Under the pieces are notes generated by a model that was not told the DNA's origin, did no database searches, and worked only from the letters and a program-made list of their open reading frames with translations. DNA of 64,000 nt from Streptomyces sp. SID8374 (lineage in GTDB: Bacteria; Actinomycetota; Actinomycetes; Streptomycetales; Streptomycetaceae), in assembly GCF_009865135.1 (NCBI RefSeq), contig NZ_WWGH01000001.1, positions 1,240,001 through 1,304,000 of the forward strand. Direction: 5' to 3'. This document shows, piece by piece, positions 50,894 through 60,189 of this stretch (within the stretch, counting starts at the first letter, position 1; every line of letters starts with the position of its first letter). Position numbers and translations under genes: made by a program.

Positions 50894-51874
50894 GTGCGTG
50901 CCGATCGTGTCTTCGCGTACGGCGCCACCGCCGGGCTGATCGCCGACGCGGCCCTCGGCGACCCTCGGCGGGGCCACCCCGTGGCCGGTTTCGGCCGGGC
51001 AGCCGCGCGGGTGGAGTCCCTGCTGTGGCGTGACGACCGGGGCCGGGGCGCACTGCACACCCTGCTGTGCGCCGGAGGCGCCGTGGGGGCCGCCGCACTG
51101 GCCGCCCGTGCCGTACAGGGACGCCCCGCGCTCGCCGTCGCGCTGACGGCCGCCACCACGTGGTCGGTCGTCGGCGGTACGTCGCTGGGCCGGGAGGCCC
51201 GTGCCATCGGGGGCGCGCTGGCCGCCGGGGACCTGGAGGTGGCCCGGGAGCGGCTGCCGCATCTGTGCGGGCGCGATCCGCACTCCCTGGACGGGCCGCA
51301 GATCGCCCGCGCCGTGGTGGAGTCGGTCGCGGAGAACACCTCGGACGCCGTCGTCGGCGCGCTGGTGTGGGGCGCCATCGGCGGGGTGCCGGGGCTCGTC
51401 GGCTTCCGGGCCGTGAACACCCTCGACGCGATGGTCGGCCACAAGTCGCCCCGTTACCGCCGTTACGGCTGGGCCTCGGCCCGTCTGGACGACCTCGCGG
51501 GGTGGCCCGGCGCCCGGTTGACGGCCGCGCTGGCTGTCGTGGCGGGCGGGCGGCCCTCGGAGGCCGTACGCGCCTGGAAGGCGGACGCGGGGCGCCATCC
51601 GAGCCCGAACGCCGGGCCGGTGGAGGCCGCGTTCGCGGGGGCGCTCGGCGTACGGCTCGGCGGGACGCTGGCGTACGCGGGGCGCGTCGAACACCGGCCG
51701 GTCCTGAACGGGGCGTCCGGGCGGGACGTGCGGAGCGCCGACATCGAACGCGCGGTGCGGCTGTCGCGGCGCGTGAGTGTGCTGGCCCTCGGGGTGTCTG
51801 TGGTGGGGCGGACGGTCGCGGGGCGCGTGGTCGCGGGGCGAACAGTCATGGGACGGAAGCGGGGACGGGCATGA
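50894..51874 (+). CDS. cobD: Cobalamin biosynthesis protein CobD (adenosylcobinamide-phosphate synthase)
   Basis: This membrane enzyme of about 326 residues attaches (R)-1-amino-2-propanol or its phosphate to cobyric acid. Its features are [62 protein letters not shown] and [27 protein letters not shown]. The last 30 residues carry a short [17 protein letters not shown] tandem. GTG 50894 lies just after an upstream ORF. The stop overlaps the cobQ ATG (ATGA). Confidence 0.93.
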   Translation: MRADRVFAYGATAGLIADAALGDPRRGHPVAGFGRAAARVESLLWRDDRGRGALHTLLCAGGAVGAAALAARAVQGRPALAVALTAATTWSVVGGTSLGREARAIGGALAAGDLEVARERLPHLCGRDPHSLDGPQIARAVVESVAENTSDAVVGALVWGAIGGVPGLVGFRAVNTLDAMVGHKSPRYRRYGWASARLDDLAGWPGARLTAALAVVAGGRPSEAVRAWKADAGRHPSPNAGPVEAAFAGALGVRLGGTLAYAGRVEHRPVLNGASGRDVRSADIERAVRLSRRVSVLALGVSVVGRTVAGRVVAGRTVMGRKRGRA

Positions 51875-53553
51875 GCGGTGGGCTGCTGGTCGCGGGGACC
51901 ACATCGGACGCGGGCAAGAGCGTCGTCACAGCGGGGATCTGCCGGTGGCTGGTGCGCCGGGGCGTGAAGGTCGCGCCGTTCAAGGCGCAGAACATGTCCC
52001 TCAACTCCTTCGTCACCCGCGAGGGCGCGGAGATCGGCCGCGCGCAGGCCATGCAGGCGCAGGCCGCCCGGGTGGAGCCGACCGCGCTGATGAACCCGGT
52101 GCTGCTGAAGCCGGGCAGCGACCGGTCCAGCCAGGTCGTGCTGATGGGCAAGCCGGTGGGCGAGATGAGCGCCCGGGGCTACCACGGGGGCCGGCAGGAG
52201 GCGCTGCTCGGGACGGTCACCGACTGTCTGGAGCAGCTGCGGTCGACGTACGACGCGGTGATCTGCGAAGGGGCGGGGTCCCCTGCGGAGATCAACCTGC
52301 GGCGGACCGACATCGTGAACATGGGGATCGCGCGGGCGGCCCGCTTCCCCGTGCTGGTGGTCGGGGACATCGACCGGGGCGGGGTCTTCGCCTCCTTCTT
52401 CGGGACGACGGCGCTGCTGAGCGCGGAGGACCAGGCGCTGGTCGCGGGGTACCTGGTGAACAAGTTCCGGGGTGACGTCTCGCTGCTGGAACCGGGGCTG
52501 GACATGCTGTACGGGCTCACCGGACGGCGGACGTACGGGGTGCTGCCGTTCACCCATGGGCTCGGTATCGACGAGGAGGACGGCCTGCGGGTCTCCCTGC
52601 GGGGTGCGGTACGGGAGTCGGTCGTGGCGCCGCCCCATGGGGATGACGTGCTGCGGGTCGCCGTCTGCGCGGTGCCGTTGATGTCGAACTTCACGGACGT
52701 GGACGCGCTGGCCGCCGAACCGGGCGTCGTCGTGCGGTTCGTGGACCGGCCCGATGAGCTGGCCGACGCGGACCTGGTCGTCGTGCCCGGGACGCGCGGC
52801 ACGGTGAAAGCGCTGGCCTGGCTGCGGGAGCGGGGGCTCGCGGAGGCGCTGGTGCGGCGGGCGCGTGAGGGGCGGCCGGTGCTGGGGATCTGCGGCGGGT
52901 TCCAGGTGCTCGGTGAGCGGATCGAGGACGAGGTGGAGTCGCGGGCGGGGGTCGTGGACGGGCTGGGCCTGCTGCCGGTGCGGGTGCGCTTCGACCGGGC
53001 CAAGACGCTGGCGCGGCCGGTGGGTTGGGCCCTCGGGGAGCCGGTGGAGGGGTACGAGATCCACCACGGGGTCGCCGATGTGCGGGGCGGGGAGCCGTTC
53101 CTGGACGGGTGCCGGGTGGGGTCGGTCTGGGGGACGCACTGGCACGGGTCGCTGGAGAGCGATGGGTTCCGGCGGCGGTTCCTGGAGGAGGTGGCCCGGG
53201 GGGCCGGGCGGCGGTTCGTGCCTGCGCCGGACACGCGGTTCGGGGTGTTGCGGGAGGAGCAGCTGGATCGGCTGGGGGATCTGGTGGAGGAGCACGCGGA
53301 CACGGATGCGTTGTGGCGGTTGATCGAGGGGGGTGCGCCTGGGGGGTTGCCGTTCGTGCCGCCGGGGGCGCCGGTGTTGGGGGCGGGTGCGGGGACGGGC
53401 GCTGGTGCGGCGGAGAGCCGGGGCGCTGCCCCGGGCCCCGCTCCTCAATCGCCGGAGGGGCTTGATTCTGCTTCCCCGGAGCCGCTGGGAGAGGCCCGAA
53501 CGTCCCACGGGCTTGGAATTGCTGTTGTTGACGTCGACGAGGAGGCCAAGTGA
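51871..53553 (+). CDS. cobQ: Cobyric acid synthase CobQ with extended C-terminus
   Basis: This glutamine-dependent enzyme amidates positions b, d, e and g of adenosylcobyrinic diamide. It has 560 residues: an N-terminal BioD-like ATPase domain ([30 protein letters not shown]) and a class I GATase domain with C341 ([10 protein letters not shown]) and probable H425 (THWHG). The canonical protein ends near residue 490. The last 60-70 residues are a low-complexity Gly/Ala/Pro extension whose DNA contains a Streptomyces-type dispersed repeat. The stop overlaps the chelatase GTG (GTGA). Confidence 0.93.
   Translation: MSGGLLVAGTTSDAGKSVVTAGICRWLVRRGVKVAPFKAQNMSLNSFVTREGAEIGRAQAMQAQAARVEPTALMNPVLLKPGSDRSSQVVLMGKPVGEMSARGYHGGRQEALLGTVTDCLEQLRSTYDAVICEGAGSPAEINLRRTDIVNMGIARAARFPVLVVGDIDRGGVFASFFGTTALLSAEDQALVAGYLVNKFRGDVSLLEPGLDMLYGLTGRRTYGVLPFTHGLGIDEEDGLRVSLRGAVRESVVAPPHGDDVLRVAVCAVPLMSNFTDVDALAAEPGVVVRFVDRPDELADADLVVVPGTRGTVKALAWLRERGLAEALVRRAREGRPVLGICGGFQVLGERIEDEVESRAGVVDGLGLLPVRVRFDRAKTLARPVGWALGEPVEGYEIHHGVADVRGGEPFLDGCRVGSVWGTHWHGSLESDGFRRRFLEEVARGAGRRFVPAPDTRFGVLREEQLDRLGDLVEEHADTDALWRLIEGGAPGGLPFVPPGAPVLGAGAGTGAGAAESRGAAPGPAPQSPEGLDSASPEPLGEARTSHGLGIAVVDVDEEAK
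53417..53468 (+). repeat. Streptomyces-type dispersed repeat inside the 3' end of cobQ
   Basis: The bases GCCGGGGCGCTGCCCCGG, then CCCCGCTCCTCAATCGCCGG and AGGGGCTTGA, resemble a phrase I have often seen between Streptomyces genes. Here it is translated as part of the CobQ tail (about residues 516-533). CCGGGGC and GCCCCGG can form a hairpin. Confidence 0.65.
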
Positions 53554-55589
53554 GTACGCCGTATCCCTTCACCGCGATCGTCGGGCAGGACGACCTGCGG
53601 CTCGGGTTGTTGTTGAACGCGGTCAGTCCGGCCGTCGGTGGTGTGCTCGTGCGGGGCGAGAAGGGGACCGCCAAGTCCACCGCCGTCCGCGCCTTGGCCG
53701 CCCTCATGCCCGAGGTCTCCGTCGTACCGGGGTGCCGGTTCTCCTGTGATCCGGTCTCCCCCGATCCCGCGTGTCCCGACGGGCCCCACGCCGAGGCCGC
53801 CGGTGTGTCGCGGCCGGCGCGGACCGTGGAGCTGCCCGTCGGCGCGTCCGAGGACCGGCTCGTGGGGGCGCTGGACATCGAACGGGCGCTCTCCGAGGGC
53901 GTGAAGGCGTTCGAGCCGGGGTTGCTGGCCGACGCGCACCGCGGGATCCTGTACGTCGACGAGGTCAACCTCCTCCACGACCACCTGGTGGACCTGCTGC
54001 TGGACGCGGCCGCCATGGGTGCCTCGTACGTGGAGCGCGAAGGCGTCTCCGTACGGCATGCGGCACGGTTCCTGCTGGTCGGGACGATGAACCCGGAAGA
54101 GGGCGAGCTGCGGCCGCAGTTGCTGGACCGGTTCGGGCTGACCGTCGAGGTGGCCGCCTCCCGGGACACCGACGAGCGGGTGGAGGTCGTACGGCGCCGG
54201 CTCGCGTACGACGACGATCCCGAGGGGTTCGCGGCTCGCTGGGCCGAGGAGGAGACGGCGCTCCGGGAGCGCATCGCCGCCGCGCGTGCCCTGCTCCCCC
54301 GCGTCGTGCTCGGTGACGGCGTGCTGCGGCAGATCGCCGCGACCTGCGCCGCGTTCGAGGTCGACGGGATGCGGGCCGACATCGTGATGGCCCGTACCGC
54401 GACCGCGCTCGCCGCCTGGGCCGGGCGTGAGGAGGTCACCGCCGACGACGTACGGCAGGCCGCCCTTCTGGCGCTCCCCCACCGGCGGCGCCGCAACCCG
54501 TTCGACGCGCCGGGTCTGGACGAGGACAAGCTGGATCAGACCCTGGACGAGGCGGGCCCGCAGCAGGACAGCGACCCGGGCGACGACGATCCTGACCCCG
54601 GCCCGGACGGCGGTGGCGACGGTGGTGGAGGCGGTGGCGTACCGCCCCAGGCCGACGGCGACCGCACCCCGCCGCAGGCCTCCGAAGGCGGCGACACGCC
54701 GTCCCAGGCCCCCGAAGGCTCCCCCGACGCGCCCGGCCGCTCCGCCGGGGCCGAGCAGCAGCCGGTGGCGGCCGCCGAGCCGTTCCGTACGAAGATGCTC
54801 AGCGTGCCGGGGCTGGGGGAAGGCGCTGCCGGGCGGCGTTCCCGGGCCCGTACAGCCCATGGTCGGACCACAGGAGCGGCCCGACCACAGGGGGCTCTGA
54901 CCAAGCTGCACCTGGCCGCGACCGTGCAGGCCGCCGCCCCCCACCAGCGGGCGCGCGGGCGGTCCGGGCGCGGGCTCGTGGTGCGGCGGGACGATCTGCG
55001 GCAGGCGACCCGGGAGGGGCGTGAGGGCAACCTCGTGCTGTTCGTCGTGGACGCCTCCGGGTCGATGGCGGCCCGGCAGCGGATGAGCGCGGTCAAGGGG
55101 GCCGTGCTGTCGCTGCTGCTGGACGCCTACCAGCGGCGGGACAAGGTCGGCCTGGTCACCTTCCGGGGCAAGGACGCCGAGGTGGCGCTGCCGCCGACCT
55201 CGTCCGTGGACGCGGCCGCAGCCCGGCTGGAGTCGCTGCCGACCGGTGGCCGCACCCCGCTGTCCGCCGGGCTGCTGAAGGCCCATGACGTGCTGCGGGT
55301 GGAGCGGCTGCGCGATCCGTCGCGGCGGCCGCTGCTCGTCGTCGTCACGGACGGCCGGGCGACCGGCGGTCCGGAGCCGGTGGCGCTCGCGGGGCGGGCA
55401 GCGCGGCTGCACCAGGCCGAGGGGACCGCCTCGGTCGTCGTGGACTGCGAGTCGGGGTACGTACGCCTCGGTCTCGCCGGGGAACTCGCCCGGGAACTGG
55501 GAGGCACCGCCGTCACACTCGACGAACTGCGGGCCGACTCGATCGCCGGGCTCGTCAAGGACGTCACCGCAGCCGGGAGGGCCGCTTAA
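53550..55589 (+). CDS. Magnesium/cobalt-chelatase ChlI-ChlD fusion
   Basis: This 679-residue fusion has an AAA+ ATPase domain (about 1-330) with Walker [11 protein letters not shown] (35-44), Walker [12 protein letters not shown], and arginine-finger region [12 protein letters not shown]. An acidic/Pro/Gly-rich linker (about 325-440) and a VWA domain with MIDAS D501-A-S-G-S follow. Such subunits power metal insertion by the large CobN/BchH-type chelatase, which is absent here. The cysteines in the ATPase insert ([18 protein letters not shown]) are characteristic. GTG 53550 overlaps the cobQ stop; its TAA overlaps the cobO ATG. Confidence 0.9.
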   Translation: MSTPYPFTAIVGQDDLRLGLLLNAVSPAVGGVLVRGEKGTAKSTAVRALAALMPEVSVVPGCRFSCDPVSPDPACPDGPHAEAAGVSRPARTVELPVGASEDRLVGALDIERALSEGVKAFEPGLLADAHRGILYVDEVNLLHDHLVDLLLDAAAMGASYVEREGVSVRHAARFLLVGTMNPEEGELRPQLLDRFGLTVEVAASRDTDERVEVVRRRLAYDDDPEGFAARWAEEETALRERIAAARALLPRVVLGDGVLRQIAATCAAFEVDGMRADIVMARTATALAAWAGREEVTADDVRQAALLALPHRRRRNPFDAPGLDEDKLDQTLDEAGPQQDSDPGDDDPDPGPDGGGDGGGGGGVPPQADGDRTPPQASEGGDTPSQAPEGSPDAPGRSAGAEQQPVAAAEPFRTKMLSVPGLGEGAAGRRSRARTAHGRTTGAARPQGALTKLHLAATVQAAAPHQRARGRSGRGLVVRRDDLRQATREGREGNLVLFVVDASGSMAARQRMSAVKGAVLSLLLDAYQRRDKVGLVTFRGKDAEVALPPTSSVDAAAARLESLPTGGRTPLSAGLLKAHDVLRVERLRDPSRRPLLVVVTDGRATGGPEPVALAGRAARLHQAEGTASVVVDCESGYVRLGLAGELARELGGTAVTLDELRADSIAGLVKDVTAAGRAA

Positions 55590-56188
55590 TGCCGCAGGGA
55601 CAGCCGACATCGGTGCCGGACGACGGGCTCACCACCCGTCAGCGGCGCAACCGCCCGCTCCTGTTCGTCCACACGGGCATCGGGAAGGGCAAGTCGACGG
55701 CCGCGTTCGGGCTCGCGCTGCGGGCCTGGAACCAGGGGTGGCCGATCGGGGTGTTCCAGTTCGTGAAGTCGGCGAAGTGGAAGGTCGGCGAGGAGAACGC
55801 GCTGAAGGTGCTGGGCGCGAGCGGCGAGGGCGGCACGGTCGACTGGCACAAGATGGGCGAGGGCTGGTCCTGGGTCCAGCGCGACGGCCAGCTGGACAAC
55901 GAGGAGAAGGCCCGCGAGGGCTGGGAGCAGGTCAAGCGCGACCTGGCGGCGGAGACGTACAAGCTGTATGTGCTGGACGAGTTCGCCTACCCGCTGCACT
56001 GGGGCTGGATCGACACCGACGAGGTCGTCGAGGTCATGCGGAACCGGCCCGGCACCCAGCACGTGGTGATCACCGGCCGCAACGCGCCGGACGCGCTCAT
56101 CGAGGCGGCCGACCTGGTGACCGACATGTCGAAGGTCAAGCACCCGATGGACGCGGGGCAGAAGGGCCAGAGGGGCATCGAGTGGTGA
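55589..56188 (+). CDS. cobO: Cob(I)yrinic acid a,c-diamide adenosyltransferase CobO
   Basis: This 199-residue corrinoid adenosyltransferase transfers the 5'-deoxyadenosyl group from ATP to cob(I)yrinate diamide. Its P-loop-like TGIGKGKST ends at residue 37. Other features are GVFQFVKSAKWKVGEE, LYVLDEFAYPLHWGWID and the C-terminal KGQRGIEW, all family hallmarks. The ATG overlaps the chelatase stop (TAATG), and the TGA overlaps the cobB GTG. Confidence 0.95.
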   Translation: MPQGQPTSVPDDGLTTRQRRNRPLLFVHTGIGKGKSTAAFGLALRAWNQGWPIGVFQFVKSAKWKVGEENALKVLGASGEGGTVDWHKMGEGWSWVQRDGQLDNEEKAREGWEQVKRDLAAETYKLYVLDEFAYPLHWGWIDTDEVVEVMRNRPGTQHVVITGRNAPDALIEAADLVTDMSKVKHPMDAGQKGQRGIEW

Positions 56189-57534
56189 GTACGCCCCGCC
56201 TGGTCATCGCCGCTCCGGCCTCCGGCAGCGGCAAGACCACCGTCGCCACCGGCCTGATGGCCGCCTTCGCCGCGCGCGGGCTCGCCGTCTCGCCGCACAA
56301 GGTGGGCCCGGACTACATAGATCCCGGGTACCACTCGCTGGCGACGGGCCGCCCCGGCCGCAACCTCGACGCGTACATGTGCGGGACGGATCTCATCGCC
56401 CCGCTCTTCGCGCACGGGTCGGCGGGGTGCGACCTCGCCGTGGTCGAGGGGGTGATGGGGCTGTACGACGGTGCCTCGGGCCAAGGGGAGCTGGCGTCCA
56501 CCGCACAGGTGGCGAAGCTGCTCAGGGCGCCCGTGGTGCTGGTGGTCGACGCCTCCTCGCAGTCCCGGTCGGTGGCTGCCCTGGTGCACGGGTTCGCCTC
56601 CTGGGACCCGGAGGTGCGGATCGGCGGGGTGATCCTGAACAAGGTGGCCTCCGACCGGCACGAGGCGCTGTTGCGGGACGCGCTGGACGAGTCGGGGCTT
56701 CCGGTGCTCGGTGTGCTGCGCCGGGCGCCTCAGGTGGCCACGCCCTCGCGCCACCTGGGGCTGGTGCCGGTGGCCGAGCGGCAGGGCGATGCGGTGGAGG
56801 CCGTACGGGCCATGGGCGAGCGGGTGCTCGCCGGGTGCGACCTGGACGCGCTGATGGCGCTGGCGCGGACGGCGCCCGCGCTGCCGGACGCGCCGTGGGA
56901 ACCGGCGTACGCCCCGACGCCCGGAGCTGAGAAGCCCGTCGTCGCCGTGGCCGGCGGTGCGGCGTTCACCTTCGCGTACGCGGAACACGCCGAACTGCTG
57001 ACGGCGGCCGGTGCGGAGGTCGTGGTCTTCGACCCGCTGCGGGACGAGAAGCTGCCGGTGGGCACAGCGGGGCTCGTCATCGGCGGCGGGTTCCCGGAAA
57101 TGTACGCCCCCGAGCTGTCGGCCAACGAGCCGCTGCGCCGGGCGGTCACCGAACTGGCCCTGAGCGGCGCCCCGGTGGCGGCCGAGTGTGCGGGGCTGCT
57201 CTATCTGGCGCGGGAGCTGGACGGGAAGCCGATGTGCGGGGTGCTGGACGCGGAGGCCCGGATGTCGGAGCGGCTCACGCTCGGGTACCGGCAGGCGGTG
57301 GCGGTCTCGGACAGTGCGCTGGCGGTCGCCGGGACCCGGATGCGGGGCCATGAGTTCCACCGGACGGTGCTGGAGCCGGGGGCGGGGGCCACGCCCGCCT
57401 GGGGCATGCACCAGCCGGAACGGCGGGTGGAGGGGTACGTCCAGCGGGGCGTGCACGCCAGCTATCTGCACACCCACTGGGCGGCCTCCCCCGAGGTGGC
57501 CCACCGGTTCGTGGAGCACTGCCGGGTGCGGTGA
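56185..57534 (+). CDS. cobB: Cobyrinate/hydrogenobyrinate a,c-diamide synthase CobB
   Basis: This 449-residue glutamine-dependent enzyme amidates the a and c side chains. It has an N-terminal BioD-like ATPase (PASGSGKTT, 11-19; KVGPDYIDPGYHS) and a class I GATase domain with C335 (AAECAGLLYL) and a late histidine (SYLHTHW). GTG 56185 overlaps the cobO stop. It is the last gene of the coupled cob operon on the plus strand. A ZIP transporter is encoded convergently 34 bases on. Confidence 0.93.
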   Translation: MSTPRLVIAAPASGSGKTTVATGLMAAFAARGLAVSPHKVGPDYIDPGYHSLATGRPGRNLDAYMCGTDLIAPLFAHGSAGCDLAVVEGVMGLYDGASGQGELASTAQVAKLLRAPVVLVVDASSQSRSVAALVHGFASWDPEVRIGGVILNKVASDRHEALLRDALDESGLPVLGVLRRAPQVATPSRHLGLVPVAERQGDAVEAVRAMGERVLAGCDLDALMALARTAPALPDAPWEPAYAPTPGAEKPVVAVAGGAAFTFAYAEHAELLTAAGAEVVVFDPLRDEKLPVGTAGLVIGGGFPEMYAPELSANEPLRRAVTELALSGAPVAAECAGLLYLARELDGKPMCGVLDAEARMSERLTLGYRQAVAVSDSALAVAGTRMRGHEFHRTVLEPGAGATPAWGMHQPERRVEGYVQRGVHASYLHTHWAASPEVAHRFVEHCRVR

Positions 57535-57568
57535 GGCGTACAAGGGCGCACGCGGGCGCACATGCGGC

Positions 57569-58291
57569 TCACTCCGCGATGCCGACCACCAGCCAGATGA
57601 AGCCCACGCCCCCGATGGTGCAGAGAAGGGTGGAGCGGGCGGGATGGGTGTGGTGCGCCTCGGGAAGAATCTCCGCGGCGGCCAGGTAGAGCAGGGCGCC
57701 GCCGAAGAAACCGAGATAGCCGCCGAGCAGTTCCTCCGGAAGGGTGAACAGCAGCGTCGTCGCGGCGCCCACGACCGGTGCCACGGCGGCCGCGAACAGC
57801 ATCAGGAGCGCCCTGCGGCGGGCGTTCCCGTAAAGACTGGTGAGGGTGTACGTGTTGAATCCGTCGGCGAAGTCATGACTGATCACCGCCAGCGCGACGG
57901 CCACGCCCATGGCTCCGCTGACCTGGAAGGCGGCGCCGAGCGCGATGCCGTCCATCAGGCTGTGGCCGACCATCGCGGCGGCCGCCGTGAGCCCCACCTG
58001 CGGTACGCGTTCACCGCTCGCCCCGTGTGCCACCTGGCGTACGGCGAGCAGCCCCTCGACCAGATGGGCCACCAGGAAGCCGCCGACGAAGAGCAGCAGG
58101 GCGGCGGGCACCCCGAACACCGGGGTCCCCGCGGCCTCCATCGCCTCCGGCAGCAGGTCCAGGCCGACCACGCCGAGCATCAGCCCGCCCGCGAAGCCGA
58201 GCACCAGATGGCGGCGGTCCGTGACGCGTTGCGCGACCCAGCCGCCGGCCAGAGTCATCAGGAACGCGCCGAGCGCGACGAACACCGCCAT
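57569..58291 (-). CDS. ZIP-family metal transporter
   Basis: This 240-residue protein has about eight membrane helices. ZIP signatures are HSLMDGIALGAAFQ in helix IV and HDFADGFNTYT in helix V, where metal ligands lie. A His-containing loop, EAHHTHPA, follows near the C-terminus. It probably imports zinc or another divalent ion. Lying inside the cobalamin region, it might move cobalt, but nothing in the sequence shows this. ATG 58291. Confidence 0.9.
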   Translation of the reverse strand: MAVFVALGAFLMTLAGGWVAQRVTDRRHLVLGFAGGLMLGVVGLDLLPEAMEAAGTPVFGVPAALLLFVGGFLVAHLVEGLLAVRQVAHGASGERVPQVGLTAAAAMVGHSLMDGIALGAAFQVSGAMGVAVALAVISHDFADGFNTYTLTSLYGNARRRALLMLFAAAVAPVVGAATTLLFTLPEELLGGYLGFFGGALLYLAAAEILPEAHHTHPARSTLLCTIGGVGFIWLVVGIAE

Positions 58292-58509
58292 GGGCTCTTG
58301 CTAGTCGATCGACCCCGTCGCCCGCATCTCAGGGTGTCCTTACCCCTGCCCTTACCCGTGTCCCCACCCGTGGCGGCCTCACCCGCCCGAACGACGCACC
58401 GTGCGACGGGCCATGCGACGCACCGTACGACGAACCGTGTGACGGCCGGATCCGTGACCGTATACGGAACAGCTCCCCCCACCGCTTGATCTGAGAGGCA
58501 GGCTCCGCC

Positions 58510-60078
58510 ATGACGACCCCCACACCCGAGCCCGGCGCGCGGAACCTGGTCGTCGGGGTGGGTGCCCGCCGGGGAGCGCCGCTCGGCGAGGTGTACGGCC
58601 TGATCGAGGAGACCCTGCACGGGGCGGGGCTGCGTACCGGCGATGTGGTGGAGGTGGCGACCGTCGACGCGAAGGCGGACGAGCCGGGGATCGTGGGGGC
58701 GGCCGCCCGGCTCGGGGTGCCGGTGCGGACGTATCCGGCGGCGGCTCTGGCGGCCGTGCGCGTGCCCAACCCGTCGGGCGCGGCGGCCGGGGCGGTGGGC
58801 ACGCCGTCGGTCGCGGAGGCGGCGGCGCTGATCGAGGCGGACGAGCTGGTGGTGGGGAAGTCCGTCGGCAAGGGGCTCGCGACCTGTGCGGTGGCACGCC
58901 GGATTCCGGCCGTCCGCACGCCATTCCCTGTTTCCGGCGAGAAAACTTCCACCCCACTCGTGACGGAAGGCGCCCGCCCGTTCACCATGGCAGCCATGAC
59001 ACCCCCCACACAGAACATCGAGAGCGCCGGGCCCGACCTGCGGCACCACGGCGACGCGGAGGTGCGCGGCGAGAATCTGACCGATCTCGCCGTGAACGTC
59101 CGCACCCACACCCCACCGGAGTGGCTGCGCCAGCGGATAGCCGCGTCCCTGGTCTCGCTGGCCGCCTACCCCGACGGCACCCCGGCCCGGGAGGCGGTCG
59201 CCGAGCGGCACGGACTGCCGGTGGAACGCGTCCTGTTGACGGCCGGTGCCGCCGAGGCGTTCGTCCTGATCGCCCGGGCGCTCCCGGCCCGGTGCCCGGT
59301 GGTCGTGCATCCCCAGTTCACCGAGCCGGAGGCGGCCCTGCGGGCGGCCGGGCACGGGGTGCGGCGAGTGCTGCTGCGGGAGGAGGACGGCTTCCGGCTG
59401 GATCCGGCGGCGGTCCCCGACGAGGCGGACCTGGTGGTGGTCGGCAATCCGACCAACCCGACGTCCGTGCTGCACCCGGCGGCCCTGCTGGAGCGGCTGG
59501 CCAGACCGGGGCGGACGCTGGTGGTCGACGAGGCGTTCATGGACGTGGTGCCGGGCGAGCGCGAGGCGCTGTGCGGGCGGACGGACATCCCGGGTCTGGT
59601 CGTGCTGCGCAGCCTCACCAAGACGTGGGGGCTGGCCGGGCTGAGGATCGGTTACGTCCTGGCCGACCCGGAGACCATCGCGCTGCTGGCCGAGGCGCAG
59701 CCGCTGTGGCCGGTGTCGTCCCCGGCGCTGGCGGCGGCCCAGGCGTGCATGGAGCCGAGGGCGCTGGTGGAGGCGGCCGAGGCGGCGGACCGGATCACCG
59801 TGGACCGGGCCCATTTGCTGGCCGGGCTCGCGGAGTTCAGCGAGGTGCGGGCGGTCGAGGAGGCGCGGGGCCCGTTCGTGCTGGTGCGGCTGGAGCGGGC
59901 GGCGGAGATCCGGGAGCGGCTGCGGCTGCTGGGTTTCGCGGCCCGGCGCGGCGATACGTTCCCGGGGCTGGGGCCGCAGTGGCTGCGGCTGGCCGTCCGC
60001 GACCGGGCGACGACCAACCGCTTCCTCCAGGCCTTGGACCAGGCGGTCCAGGCGCTGCCCGCGCGAACGGGGCGCTGA
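58510..60078 (+). CDS. cobC: CobE/CbiG-C domain fused to CobC-type aminotransferase
   Basis: This 522-residue two-domain protein combines two cobalamin functions. Residues about 12-135 match the CobE/CbiG C-terminal domain (LVVGVGARRGAPLGEV, ATVDAKADEPGI, VGKSVGKGLATCAVA). A linker of about 30 residues follows. Residues about 165-520 form a fold-type I PLP enzyme of the CobC/Rv2231c group, with FTEPEAALRAAGH, GNPTNPTSVLHP, VDEAFMDVVPG and PLP lysine K371 (SLTKTWGLAGLRIGY). CobC relatives include CobD-like threonine-phosphate decarboxylases. An internal ATG at 58996 could mark the old start of the second gene. Confidence 0.87.
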   Translation: MTTPTPEPGARNLVVGVGARRGAPLGEVYGLIEETLHGAGLRTGDVVEVATVDAKADEPGIVGAAARLGVPVRTYPAAALAAVRVPNPSGAAAGAVGTPSVAEAAALIEADELVVGKSVGKGLATCAVARRIPAVRTPFPVSGEKTSTPLVTEGARPFTMAAMTPPTQNIESAGPDLRHHGDAEVRGENLTDLAVNVRTHTPPEWLRQRIAASLVSLAAYPDGTPAREAVAERHGLPVERVLLTAGAAEAFVLIARALPARCPVVVHPQFTEPEAALRAAGHGVRRVLLREEDGFRLDPAAVPDEADLVVVGNPTNPTSVLHPAALLERLARPGRTLVVDEAFMDVVPGEREALCGRTDIPGLVVLRSLTKTWGLAGLRIGYVLADPETIALLAEAQPLWPVSSPALAAAQACMEPRALVEAAEAADRITVDRAHLLAGLAEFSEVRAVEEARGPFVLVRLERAAEIRERLRLLGFAARRGDTFPGLGPQWLRLAVRDRATTNRFLQALDQAVQALPARTGR

Positions 60079-60130
60079 GGGAGACCCTGGGCCTGTCGCC
60101 GAACGGCCGGCGACAGGCCCTGGGCCCGGC

Positions 60131-60170
60131 CCGTGGGGCGGCGTTCCGTCGTACGGACGCCGCCCCACGG
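60131..60170. terminator. Bidirectional hairpin terminator
   Basis: CCGTGGGGCGGCGT and its complement form a 14-bp stem with a 12-base loop. It lies between the convergent cobC-fusion and LAETG-protein genes. Confidence 0.8.
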
Positions 60171-60189
60171 TCCCGTCTCCGCGCGCGGA

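Noticed and set aside
51790..51860. Short tandem at the end of cobD ([17 protein letters not shown])
   Set aside because: Only a few imperfect 12-18 base units in a poorly conserved tail; probably replication slippage.
53445..55610. 721-codon minus-strand frame opposite the chelatase gene
   Set aside because: No motifs and biased composition. The plus strand has ATPase and VWA motifs and coupled start/stop codons.
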